Positions 1 through 11,943 of a DNA stretch of 64,000 nucleotides are shown here, one piece after another. The notes beneath the pieces are model-generated. The model did not search any database. It was given only the letters and a program-made list of their open reading frames with translations, and was not told where the DNA came from. Within the stretch, counting starts at the first letter, position 1. Each line of letters opens with the position of its first letter. The position numbers and the translations under genes were made by a program. This DNA comes from Ciona intestinalis (lineage: Eukaryota; Chordata; Ascidiacea; Phlebobranchia; Cionidae), in the NCBI RefSeq assembly GCF_000224145.3, contig NC_020166.2:7470512-7534511 (forward strand). The letters are read 5' to 3'.

Positions 1-419
1 CTGCTGGTGTTTTAGAGATGGTAAAGGACATAACTTGGTGAAATGCGTGAACGTATCTGAGAGGCGTGTGCGCTGAATGTTGGGTTAGTGGGATATTTCT
101 GGTCTAAATATTGGATCGCACGGTGTCAGGCTGTTTGACCTCGCCCACGTAAAATAAAATAGAAAAGGCGTGTAGGGCAATTGATGATGTTTTTTTTTCA
201 TAAAAAGGCACCTGAGCAGCAAACACCTTACGGTGATTGACGAAATATGAAATATCATCATCATGGAAACAACTGGTGAAACGTTGTTAATCTTCCTTAA
301 TTATGCCGCTGGCAGATTAATTAAGAAAAATGCAATGCATGAAAGGCTATACGGACATGCATTATATTTTATGAAACCTACAGCGGCAAAGAAACAAATA
401 AACGGAGCAAACCATTTAC
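1..419. other. Intronic sequence of the PPP2R3-like gene
   Basis: No coding exon could be recognised here. By position this is the intron following the exon that ends at 420 (minus strand). The next conserved block of the family (the second EF-hand region) was looked for on the minus strand and not found, so it lies left of the window. Confidence 0.6.
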
Positions 420-3400
420 CTTGTTTGAGATTTTTTGTCTTCCTCTGAGATAAGGAACCATACGAAGTCCACGTACGACATCTTGTGGAGGCGATGGTCT
501 GATGAGTCCCACCGTGTAACGGCACCAGAGAGCACACGATCAATAAGTCTATTCGAGAGTGCTGTACGAAACACGCGAATCAATTATTATAATCAGCTAT
601 TATGACCCGAGTATGACGTCATGAAATACGTCAGTCGTATCGATAACACGCGGTTTAGCTTTTTTTACACTGCGTGTGATTGGGTCAATCATTTAAAGTG
701 CAGATATATTTTTAACGTGACACTAAAACAGCTGAATATATTGACTGTCAGGTTTCATTATATATGTACATATAGCGGATTTAGAGCGCAAAATGTATTT
801 GGTTTGGACCCAGGGAATGATCTCGGTGTTATCAGATACGTTTGAATTTTTTTGAACGGTATTCACCGTATTAGACCAAGGCACGCTTCACCGCAACTAA
901 ATATACACCGTGTTATCATTGTCAGATTACAACATATTTTACTGTGTGTGGGAAATATTACTCAGAGGCCTTTGAATACAAACGTAGAACTACTGGGTTA
1001 GAGCAATACGGCTTTTTTGAACGGGGGTCAATGGCTATATCGTATAGGACTCACAGGGTAACAATAACAATACAAACGTATCTCACCTCCATTTGCGTGG
1101 CGCAGTAAATCCATTTTATCGATAACTAGGTCGTGGTCAGTGTCCAGCTCCCAAAACTTGCAGTAAATAACGTAGAAATGCTCATATGAAAAGTAATCAC
1201 AAATCATATTTATGTCTTCTTCGTCTTCGAGCGTGTCCAACGTCTGTGTTGAAATTAGGGATGCACATTACAGAATAATTAGGTATTCTAGGATATCCTA
1301 GAATACTTTATTTCGAATCTAGAATTCCGAATCTAGAATTTCGAATCTTTTTATATTTATAGGAAAAAAAAATTTTACCCACAAAAGTCAGTTTATTGAC
1401 CCTTTTATAGCAGCCTTGTTGGGTCATGAGCTGTAAAATGATCAAAAATTGTACTATTGGGTAGTTTTTGCGTCATGAAACGTATAGCAGGCTATGAAAA
1501 GACGTTACGAAACGTTTACTCTCGAAAGTCCCACAAACACAAAAATATTTTTTTTCAAAATTAATAAGTTTCAAAAATTGTTAATATAGTATATGAGATG
1601 ACGTGTTATGACGTCATTAAACAGAATACCGAATCCCGTAATAAGATTCGAATACAAAAGGATTCGAATCTCATGGATTCGAAATTCTGTAATGTGCATC
1701 CCTAGTTGAAATTGAATATTTATTTTACGTGGTTTGAGGAACGGGGTGGTAAGTATATCACGTGCCATGGGTGCTGGGTTTCGTGGTCGCATTAATATTA
1801 CATTTACAGCACAACGAAATGAAATGGTTGAATTTGTACATTGTATTGGGTGCGAATTGTAAATACGGCAAATTTTAGTGTTTTTTTCATNNNNNNNNNN
1901 NNNNNNNNNNNNNNNNNNNNNNNNNNNNNNNNNNNNNNNNATACCGAATCTAGAATTTCGAATCTTTTTATATTTATAGGAAACAAAAATTTTACCCACA
2001 AAAGTCAGTTTATTGACCCTTTTATAGCAGCCTTGTTGGGTCATGAGCTGTAAAATGATCAAAAATTGTACTATTGGGTAGTTTTTGCGTCATGAAACGT
2101 ATAGCAGGCTATGAAAAGACGTTACGAAACGTTTACTCTCGAAAGTCCCACAAACACAAAAATATTTTTTTTCAAAATTAATAAGTTTCAAAAATTGTTA
2201 ATATAGTATATGAGATGACGTGTTATGACGTCATTAAACAGAATACCGAATCCCGTAATAAGATTCGAATACAAAAGGATTCGAATCTCATGGATTCGAA
2301 ATTCTGTAATGTGCATCCCTAGTTGAAATTGAATATTTATTTTACGTGGTTTGAGGAACGGGGTGGTAAGTATATCACGTGCCATGGGTGCTGGGTTTCG
2401 TGGTCGCATTAATATTACATTTACAGCACAACGAAATGAAATGGTTGAATTTGTACATTGTATTGGGTGCGAATTGTAAATACTGGCAAATTTTACGTGT
2501 TTNNNNNNNNNNNNNNNNNNNNNNNNNNNNNNNNNNNNNNNNNNNNNNNNNNNNNNNNNNNNNNNNNNNNNNNNNNNNNNNNNNNNNNNNNNNNNNNNNN
2601 NNNNNNNNNNNNNNNNNNNNNNNNNNNNNNNNNNNNNNNNNNNNNNNNNNNNNNNNNNNNNNNNNNNNNNNNNNNNNNNNNNNNNNNNNNNNNNNNNNNN
2701 NNNNNNNNNNNNNNNNNNNNNNNNNNNNNNNNNNNNNNNNNNNNNNNNNNNNNNNNNNNNNNNNNNNNNNNNNNNNNNNNNNNNNNNNNNNNNNNNNNNN
2801 NNNNNNNNNNNNNNNNNNNNNNNNNNNNNNNNNNNNNNNNNNNNNNNNNNNNNNNNNNNNNNNNNNNNNNNNNNNNNNNNNNNNNNNNNNNNNNNNNNNN
2901 NNNNNNNNNNNNNNNNNNNNNNNNNNNNNNNNNNNNNNNNNNNNNNNNNNNNNNNNNNNNNNNNNNNNNNNNNNNNNNNNNNNNNNNNNNNNNNNNNNNN
3001 NNNNNNNNNNNNNNNNNNNNNNNNNNNNNNNNNNNNNNNNNNNNNNNNNNNNNNNNNNNNNNNNNNNNNNNNNNNNNNNNNNNNNNNNNNNNNNNNNNNN
3101 NNNNNNNNNNNNNNNNNNNNNNNNNNNNNNNNNNNNNNNNNNNNNNNNNNNNNNNNNNNNNNNNNNNNNNNNNNNNNNNNNNNNNNNNNNNNNNNNNNNN
3201 NNNNNNNNNNNNNNNCTACGAACCGTGAGGCGTTGTCGTGATTCGTTGAAGCAACTCTGTATGAACAGGTGGGGTTAGGGAAGTAGTATAACTTGTTGGT
3301 CAAACTTGATAACAAATATTACATTATTTACTTTTTTTCCTTGATTTAAAAACGTTTATACAAAATTTAGAGCATAAAAAATTAGAACATGTATTTATAC

Positions 3401-6400
3401 ATTTTTAAAAAAATCGTATATACAAAATTTGGACTTATAAAAATTTGTTTAGTAAACAAACACTGTTTCCCCTTAGATTTTTTGGAAATCAATTTATAAT
3501 AATAATAGTAATTTACTTTGACGGTAGCGAATATTTTAAATGAAAAGATCGAATATAATGCTTACAGTTAAAAACATATTTACATTTAGTTTGCAGAAAA
3601 CGCTACACCTTAATTATGGATATTGCAAACAAAATATCAACATTATAATATTGGAACAACTAGAATGAACAATTGTTGAACGTCGTTTGAATAATCAACC
3701 TAACGTTGCATGTTTAGCTAATATATGTTGCCTACCTTTTCCACATTTCAATTACGTCATCTTTGGACACAGATTCACTTTTAGGCTGGCAAGCTGCTTT
3801 GAACAAAGCTGATTTCCAATACGATGTAAAACCGCATGCCTAGTGAGGATGTAAATGTAAATTAAACAGCCATATGTTATCTCACAGCATGTACAAAGTT
3901 GTGTAGTGATAATAACGTAGGCATAATTTGAACTTATGTGTATCTTTTTTATAACCCTTAAAAAACCTTATAGTGGCTGCATACACCTTGTGCTAATATT
4001 CGAACATTTTTTATTGTTCTTGATATTACACCATTTTAAAACTTATGTGGAACATGTTATTATGCATGTATTTATTTTGTATGGTAGTATAGATGTTTTA
4101 GCAAGAAGCCACTTTTTTAAGCTTAATACATAGGAAATCTAATATATAAGATATACCATCTACCATCTATAAAAGAATACCATTTTTTCGTATGCAAAAT
4201 AAAACAACATTTTAATTTAAGTTAATACCTTAGCAATTGTTGCCATTTCTTGACAGGTAATATTCTCTTTACACAGCTTCTGAAAGGCGGCATTTATAAG
4301 TTGTAGGGTTGACGTCATCTCATCTGTTGGTTGAAATATTTATAAAGAGGTTTTTTGAAAACGAACCAATTGGCCCCAACCGAAAGAAACCACATTATTT
4401 TAGAATATTTAAACTTTTCTTTGGACCAGCATATTCTACACAACAATTGGCACAGGATTTCTAGTTTTATTAGTAATGTGCATTGGTACCACTTCCACAT
4501 TTAAAAAGTCTTCAAAAAAGCAATCTCACATTTTTTAGCAATCTCACATTTGAATCAATAACTGCAGCCGGAATTAAAAGTTATACCTATATTTTCTACA
4601 ACCATAATCTTCACTAATCCCACCCCTATCACTAAAAGTAAACTAACAAAACCAATTTATTCAATACTTAAACCATTATTTGTATTGTGATAATATTAAT
4701 AAATATAAGATTATGCTTACCAGATGATTTTGGATGGCCACCGGGAAAATAAAAACGAGGTATTTTGCGAGATTTATCTTTCTTGTTTGGTTTACAAACT
4801 GGTGAGGATTCACTACTGCTTGTTGTCGTCTAAAACAAAGTTTGTTTTCATTAAAAACCATGGTATTACCTAGTTGTAGTAACATACTAACAGTATGTAG
4901 CTTTGGCTATTTATAAAAAAAGTTATATATATATATAAATCAAAGAACAATCAGAGAACTATAAAACCGTATTTTCGCGACTCCCATAGACCGTTATTAA
5001 TTGTTTAAAACACAATCGGGATATTTGAATGTTATGTGTTATAAGATGTCTCATATTCCCCCACCCTACTACTTAAAAATAACAGCAGATTACCAGGATA
5101 TATAGTTTCTCATCATAGATGGTCAATAAATATTATGGCAAGGATGTTTTTAAAAATGACTCAATATGCTGTTTAATTGGCTCATGCTTTATTGTTGTTG
5201 TTTATTATACATTTTACTCTCTAAGAATATTCTGCACCTTATATGGTAGGTTTTATTGACAAATATATTCAAATTTTATAAATTAAGCAATAAACTGTTA
5301 CACTGTTCTGCCAATGGCCATTTAGATGTACTTTAAAGTAAAACCATAAAGTGACCCAACACAAAATCATCTTCACAAGAAACAAATAAAACATGCTGTT
5401 TCTTTATAATTACAGGCATTTGCAGCATTGCAAAACGATTGCAGCTACTTTGTAATTTGATCCACAATTACTCAATGCACGCACAACCTGAACAGTGAGG
5501 TTAGATATATCCTCGTGGGATTTATGCATCCGTTTTAGTTTATTGCATAATCGGTAACATTTTCAAATGTGTTGAAACCTGTACTAATCTATGGTCTAGC
5601 TCTTAATGCAGATTTCAATAAACCATTTTGAACATAACTGGGAACCTGTTACACTAAATTGGAATGAAAGTGACACCACGAAACGAATGACTCACAAAGT
5701 GGTTTCATAAAAAGTAAAAATTGTAGTATCTGTTCTGCATTAATTTCCTGGTACACTCACGTTTGCATTTGTCACGAAACTATTTCTTTGCCGAAGAAAA
5801 ACCGCCAGTAAAGTCACTTTGTTCACTATTACCATTCCAATACACATTTTCTGTGACCATAAATTCCTACCAAACTTTAACAAGCTTGTCAGAAAACCAA
5901 GCTGAAAATTGAAATCAACAAAAGCTACTGATTTGATATTAAATATAATATATTATGGTTTTGAACACTGACAGTTTTGGATTCTAAAACATCAGTTCTT
6001 ACTTTAACATAAAAAAATAAACAAACTCTGAGTAGTTATAAGCGTACCTAAAAAATTACAGAGTTTCTAACAGCTCCAAGGACCTTTGCTATTAAGAATT
6101 AGTAGTCACAGTAGCGTTTAATGTTGATACTCATTGAACAAACATCCATACATAAACATAACACAACAAAACATAATGACTGGTACCAACTGAACAAATC
6201 ATCAGCAAACATAGTTGTCGCAATTATGGTTGTTGGTTGTTACCACTGTATAAGATGGTCAGTAATGGTGAAGTCATTTGCAAGCCAATTTACCTTTGAA
6301 ATTTGGGAAACAGAAAATCAAACATGCATGTTTGTAATAGGTCAAAATTTAGAACGAAATTATAAACATGAATGACATTTAAAATCTGCATGTAGAATGA

Positions 6401-7888
6401 TATATTTATATAAATATGTTTTTTTTATATGAATATACTGTGTGAAGAATGATATATTTATATGAATATAGTTCCATATCAAATATCACTTTGTCCTGTG
6501 TGTGTCACTACTGTAGACTGTAGTGTTTTGCTTTATTTTGTTTCGACACTATTTACTTTATAGACATGTTATAACACAATTAATGTGCGATAAATGTAAG
6601 TCTAGCATTTCAAGTCAGGTTTCGTGACTGATGTATTCATTACCACAGTCAAATAAACTTTATCTTAATTAGTTTAACCGCAATAGCCGCAATTACCATA
6701 AATCATAGCTCTCTAATTGTGACACAGAAACCACACCGACACCACTGTGGCAAACAAAATCACCCACCTAAATACAAAATAACAGCAAATTAGAAATTGA
6801 ACCTAATGTTAATTCACCTGACAAACATAGCGCATGAAACCAAAACTAAAACTTTAAAATGAAACAATATTTCACCAGATAAAAGGTATTACTAATATAA
6901 TTGTTAATGCAAGGATATTTCCAATATATTGATATTAGGCACAAAATTACTTAAAGACACTATTAAGCCCTTGCTTCATATTTCCTACAAAATAGTTCGA
7001 CTATTTTTTACAAGGCAACACAGTCAGTTTGAATACTTTTTTTACAAGGTATACACAAAACATACCAACTAACTAAGTATCCTGCATACACCATGTATGT
7101 CAGGTCAGTAGATATGTGGAGCTTTTAACAAGTAGTGAAATAAGTGTAAACAACATAATCGTATCAAACAGAACAACTGTCCGTCATTTAAGTAGAATTT
7201 CACAGGTTTTTACAAAGAAGATTTTTTCCCAGCAGTATGTTACATTTAAATGCAGTGGCGCAGCCAGGAGGTTTCGGGGGTCTAGACCCCCCCCCCCCTT
7301 TAAACCAATAAAAAAAAATTAAAAAAATGTTTTTGGAAACTTTTTTTAATTAAAACCCCCCCTTGTTTTTTTTGGCCGCCAAACTGTTTACATGATACAT
7401 AAAAATTACCCCTATTGTTATACCCTATCATATAAACCTAACCCACTCTTTATAGGTATTTTAAATTCTAAGTGTTTTTATTTTTTTGCAAGGTGGTCAA
7501 ATGGTGGTAAAAAATAACCCACCTAGTCTAAATGTCATACCAACGTGCGACCCTAAAATAGGGGCAATGCTCACGCTGCACATCATTATTAAATATTAAT
7601 ACGGTGATGGGCCGGCCTTGCTTGTGGATTTTTTATGTCAAATCATTTTCAATTAATCGATGCTGAATCAATAATTGGCATTTGAATGGGGAATGGCAAT
7701 GAAAGCAACGCTTTTACAGCCTAAAATGCGTTAAATCCACCTAGAACCAGTTTAATCCAGTTACAGTAGGCTGTGGATTTATTTCAAGTACTACAAATCG
7801 CGACATTTTAAGCTTTTATTTTAAAACCATTTTGCCATTTAAATTATGACTGGAAAGGTTGAATTGAAAGAACACGCCCAGTTATATA

Positions 7889-7925
<37 letters not shown>

Positions 7926-10007
7926 GTCATGTTAGTTAAAACCAAACGACGTTATATGTCAATGAATTGTTCTGCGCCACATTCTGTGATAACGCCAACG
8001 TTTCTCAGAACCGAACGTTCGACATTCGTAGGGAATGAACGCAAAACATCACATTACTATGTGTCATAAACCACTGAATCAGAGCGCATATACACGTACG
8101 TCCATGCTCACTGCGTCTTAGTGTATATCATAATATTTAAATAAAGATTTTCGATCGTCGTCATACGGTCGCGCAATTTCACTTCACGTGACCAAAATTG
8201 CAAACAGCCAGCAATCTTTCGAAACCAACGCTCTTCGCGCACTTTCAGAAAACAATAAACGTCATTTCCGCTTTCCCACGCAAACGTGACGCAGTCGTAT
8301 TGCATCAAGCGTACCATATCCGTGTTGTTTTAAATCTCTTTGTGCTGTGGGTAACAACAACAAGACCTAACCTACCTGCGTTTCTGTTGCAGAGTCGTTT
8401 TCAATTTCGTTTTCTTGAGATTCGACCTGGCACGCATCGCTGTCAATTTCGTATAATCCAGAAATGATATTTTGGCCGTGATTTTCCACTTTGCCGTTTG
8501 CCGGTTCATTTTGTTTGATTTCTATATTCGATGAGCTGCTGTCGAGCAATTGTTCAGCTGAATTGTGCAAATCTCTGCTGGAATCATTTAAGCTATTTGC
8601 TCCTATTGTTTCCCCGTGAATTTGCGAGTCCTCGCCTCGTCCGTAGAATTCTGTGATACGATCCTCAAAACTGTCCTCGTCCCGCGACTTAGATCGGATA
8701 AACCGGTTCAGACCTGTTTCATTTAGCTGCGAATATCGGTTAGCGCTCTGGTCGTTTAACCTTGTTCGAACATCTATCTCAGCGCTTGCCATATTCGTTA
8801 GTTGTACCTCTCCTTGGACGTTTTTAAAATTGAGTTTACTTTGAACGGCTTCTGCATTATTTATGCTGTGGCTATTATCTAGCGCCACGCAACGGTTCTG
8901 GGAACCCGGTGGTGCCTTTTCCCTGCCAGGCAGTTCTTGTTCTTGCTCTGAGGCGCTGAAAACGACTGATTCGATCGTGGTACCATTGTCGTTGTAAAAG
9001 GATGGAACGTCTTCTATGGTGTAGTTCGGAAAAGGTTTCTCGAGCATTTTGTTGTGCGGCGGGTCGTTGTTTACTGCGGGTTCGCAGACTTTACAGGTTA
9101 CAGCAATCTCCGTTTCTGTTCTAGCTATTTCCTGGTCGCTGCCTTGCCTAGAATCGACTTCGAGAGACGTAGATTTGTGGTTTGTCTGGTTTGCCGGCAT
9201 CGAGGTGTTTAGGTGCTTCATTATAGGAAAACGAGCGTCCCCTTTTTGGTTGGTCAAACAAGATTCTTTCGTACTATCCATCGCCTTACCACCTGCACTG
9301 CTGTTTACAGCTGTTTTATGCCTGTTGTTTACGTTGCTAGCTGAGCGAAATGACGAACCAGAATGCGTTGCTCGCAGTGTAGGTGATACAAGGTTTGTTT
9401 CCGGCGTTGCTGACTGGCCCGCAGAGGAATGACAAGGCAAGTGAAAGTGGATTCGCATTCCCTTTGATGGCATCGGGGAGCTGGAGATATGCTGGACAGG
9501 TATGGGCACTACGCCGTTGCGTGATTCAGGTTTGTTGGCGGTCGAAGTTATGATTTCAGCTGCTGAACTTCGCGCTTCTGTTTTAGGTGCGCACTGAATT
9601 GTCAGCACACTTTTATATCGATTGGGTGACGAACTGGGCGGGGGTTTGATCATTGTTTTCTTCTCCGGTTGGACACTCGAACACGGAGTGTCATTTCGCA
9701 GTTGTTTTCGTCCAGACGGAGAAACGACAACGCGAAACTTATTTTGAACCTGCTCTCGGTCTTTTAAGTTTTGCAGCCTGTCGCCAAGCATTTGCGAGAT
9801 ATTGCTTAATCGCACAGGACGCGTCTGCATACCGTTACAACGCTGCATGAACCTCGTCCGTGCAGCGTTAAAGTTCTCGTTGAATCCTGAAGATGGGAAG
9901 GGCCGGAAGTCTTCTACTTCCTGGAGCATCTTCCGCCGGATGGCGTGCATGAGCACCAGTCTGCTTCGGCTTCGTTGTAAATCGAGTAAGCTGTCGTTTA
10001 AATCCAT
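420..10007 (-). CDS. PPP2R3: Protein phosphatase 2A regulatory subunit B'' (PPP2R3-like), partial at 3' end
   Basis: PP2A B'' subunits bind the A/C core through EF-hand modules and direct substrate choice. Minus-strand exons with matching phases: 8376-10007 (544 codons, contains the start ATG), 4721-4829, 4229-4323, 3736-3839, 3216-3256 (runs into the gap), 1087-1243 and 420-561. Recognisable family blocks in order are [34 protein letters not shown], then [18 protein letters not shown] with EF-hand loop [12 protein letters not shown], and [11 protein letters not shown] with [12 protein letters not shown]. The 544-residue N-terminal exon is low-complexity, polar and not recognisable. It joins in phase 0 to the exon at 4829, which itself begins T/S-rich before the conserved core. 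A further exon, probably 1729-1773 (FLK before [10 protein letters not shown]), is uncertain because the phase does not close, perhaps from contig-end error. The remaining C-terminal exons are off the left edge. Family assignment is secure; the choice between PPP2R3A and PPP2R3B type is not. Confidence 0.88.
1256..1704. mobile_element. hAT-type non-autonomous element (449 bp) with 8-bp target duplication
   Basis: The ends are perfect inverted repeats (TAGGGATGCACATTACAGAA and its complement). They are flanked by direct repeats GTTGAAAT at 1248-1255 and 1705-1712. An 8-bp duplication and a T/CAGGG-like end are typical of hAT elements. No transposase is present. Inside are several internal palindromes rich in CGAATCTAGAAT-like units. 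It sits in the PPP2R3 intron just upstream of the exon 1087-1243. Confidence 0.85.
1324..2502. repeat. Near-identical tandem copies (1324-1890 and 1941-2502) flanking a 50-N gap
   Basis: The right part of the hAT element plus about 190 bp of unique flank occurs twice, separated by 50 N. The copies differ only by single-base gains or losses (for example the A-run near 1362 versus 1983). This is what overlapping contig ends placed side by side look like, so the duplication is probably an assembly artefact. Confidence 0.75.
1891..3215. other. Assembly gaps (1891-1940 and 2503-3215)
   Basis: These are runs of N. The second, about 713 bp, hides the PPP2R3 coding blocks that normally lie between NHDNASRFV and [10 protein letters not shown], roughly seventy residues of the family. 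Confidence 0.99.
4955..5076 (+). mobile_element. MITE fragment (3' half)
   Basis: It reads from the inner segment (AAAACCGTATTTTCGCGACT, then TTAATTGTTTAAAACAC) to a clear end CCCCCACCCTACTA. The left half is missing. It is the only copy of this family seen left of 19.8 kb. Confidence 0.75.
7254..7420. repeat. Probable interspersed repeat with poly-C tract
   Basis: It begins GTGGCGCAGCCAGGAGG and is followed by GTCTAGA, a run of 13 C and A/T-rich low-complexity sequence. Such a head is often seen at the end of dispersed elements. No partner copy exists in the window, so the boundaries are guesses. Confidence 0.3.
7882..7925. repeat. (TA)n microsatellite
   Basis: Alternating TA for about 44 bp with one G interruption. 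Confidence 0.9.
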
Positions 10008-10016
10008 ATTTATCGA

Positions 10017-11943
10017 ACTTGCTTTCTTAAATCCGATATACTACTTAATCCACTAAGTGGAGTTAAGTTGGAACTTAACAGTTACTTTTGATGTATAAAG
10101 TGACACATTAAAACACGTTTCATCAAACCTTTAAAAATACGAATTAATAAATATTCAAAGAGTTCCCTTGTCTCTTTTCGATATTTGCCAATAAATAATC
10201 TCAAATTTGTGTTAATACAAGCACTGATATCAGCTCTACTGCTTCAAACCGTCCCTGTAATTTTTCTTAATGCTGACATTTCGGACAATAAAACGTCGGT
10301 TTATTGCCAATAAATCTTTCCCAGCAAAGTAATGATAATAACTGCTGTTCTGTTGCAGGTCCTTATTAAAACTGAAACGCGTATATTTAAAAGTCCTGGA
10401 CTAGCAGTGATTAAATTTCCGGTCCTTAGTACCCGTAAACAGCCTTTACCTTTGCTCGTTCAATTCCTATAGTTTTCCCCAAGGAATTTGCTGTCTAGCT
10501 TTCAAATTTTCGCTCATCCGCTTAGTTGTACACCGTCCACTGCTTTGACTAATACTGAAACGTATGTATAGAAGAGCTCGAACTGCGAAGACGAGTTGAC
10601 ATCAAAGAAGGTCCCTAACTGGGCCAGAGCATTCTGGCGAGTTAAGCGTCGCCCCTTGACGCACGAACACAAAGTATTGCACATATTCTGTATACTGTCA
10701 ATCAATTAGCGTGGTCTCATGCGTTGATAACGGCTGCCAGTTGTTCCCTGTGCGGTCTATTTATGTCAGACTTGAGGAGATAGTGCAGAAAGCTAAGGAG
10801 GTCCAATGAATAGAACTGGCATGCTGATTAACCAGCAGCGGGTGACAGTAAGACCTCTACAAGTCTACAATACTGTTTTTTTGTGTCTGGAAACGACAGA
10901 GATTGTAAAACTGCTAAAGTGTGTTTCAGCTAAAATAATCTTAGACTCTTTAAGTCTAAACATTTAAATAATTCACTATCCTTAGTTCCATTTCTAATCA
11001 TTCCTAAATTCATTTTGTAAACAATGAGTCTTTTCTTAAAAAAAAAACAAGTTAACCCTGCAACACCCATTAAAAATAAAAAATAAAGCAAAACACTTTT
11101 TTGCGATCACAGAAAAATCAAGATACGTTTACCACTTAGGATAAAATTTGCCTGTTGTGTAAAAACATCCACCCTATTAAGCACACGGATTGTAACACTG
11201 TCTAAACTCTAAATATATATAAACCCCATCATCTAAAATAGATGTTTAAAAATAAACACACCACAAAACTGAAATCTAACACACTACCTCCACTGAGACT
11301 TGAACCCACAACCACTGACCTACATAACCGAACAACAGTTGCCAGTCATGCCTTTATATGAAAATAACTCTGCATTTTCATTCTACACTGTTTGAGTTAA
11401 GGTAGAAACACAGTGGACAAATTGTGCAAATTGACCTTGTTTTTTTTTGTACAACCATAATATAATGGAATAACATATTGCCAGACACCAGTTAGCTGTT
11501 CATTTAACATCCAGTGCTATAAACTAATCATCACATTTTCATTTGATGTATTTCAATTGATTATTGGTTTAGTTTAATCACCACCTCATAAATTTAAAGT
11601 ACATTTATAGAATCCACCTTTTTCCATAACTAGTGTCATACCAATACAAAAATATTTTTTGATGATACACTGAAGAGACAGAGAAATAGATACACCAACC
11701 AACAACTACAACAGGAGTGCAGGACAACATAATATACATTTTACAATAATTTGCCCAGTAAAGAACAAAAAACAGAATTTTTGGCAGAAAATTTGCCCAG
11801 CAAGAAAAAAAAAACAGTTTTAGTTTTTGAATTAAAAAAAACACAAATCTGACATGTTTATATTGTGTTAAAAATCTTACTCAAAATAAAACTAAAAATA
11901 TTGAGTTAAAAATCTTGAAAAAAAACAAAAAAAAGCAACCTAC
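10017..11943. other. Interval between the PPP2R3-like start and gene 2 exon 3
   Basis: Apart from the possible last exon at 10514-10687 and a SINE-like copy near 11110-11350, this is AT-rich sequence. It must hold the PPP2R3-like promoter on the minus strand. No TATA box stands out. Confidence 0.4.

Larger units (their letters stand above)
4830..8375. other. Large intron of the PPP2R3-like gene
   Basis: The sequence is AT-rich with no convincing exon on either strand. It carries a MITE fragment near 4955, simple AT repeats around 6400-6480 and 7882-7925, and a poly-C containing repeat near 7254. Splice phases of the flanking exons (0/0) agree with a single intron. Confidence 0.5.

Noticed and set aside
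8653-10056. Several plus-strand open frames
   Set aside because: They are opposite-strand shadows of the 544-codon PPP2R3-like exon, with atypical composition and no splice support.
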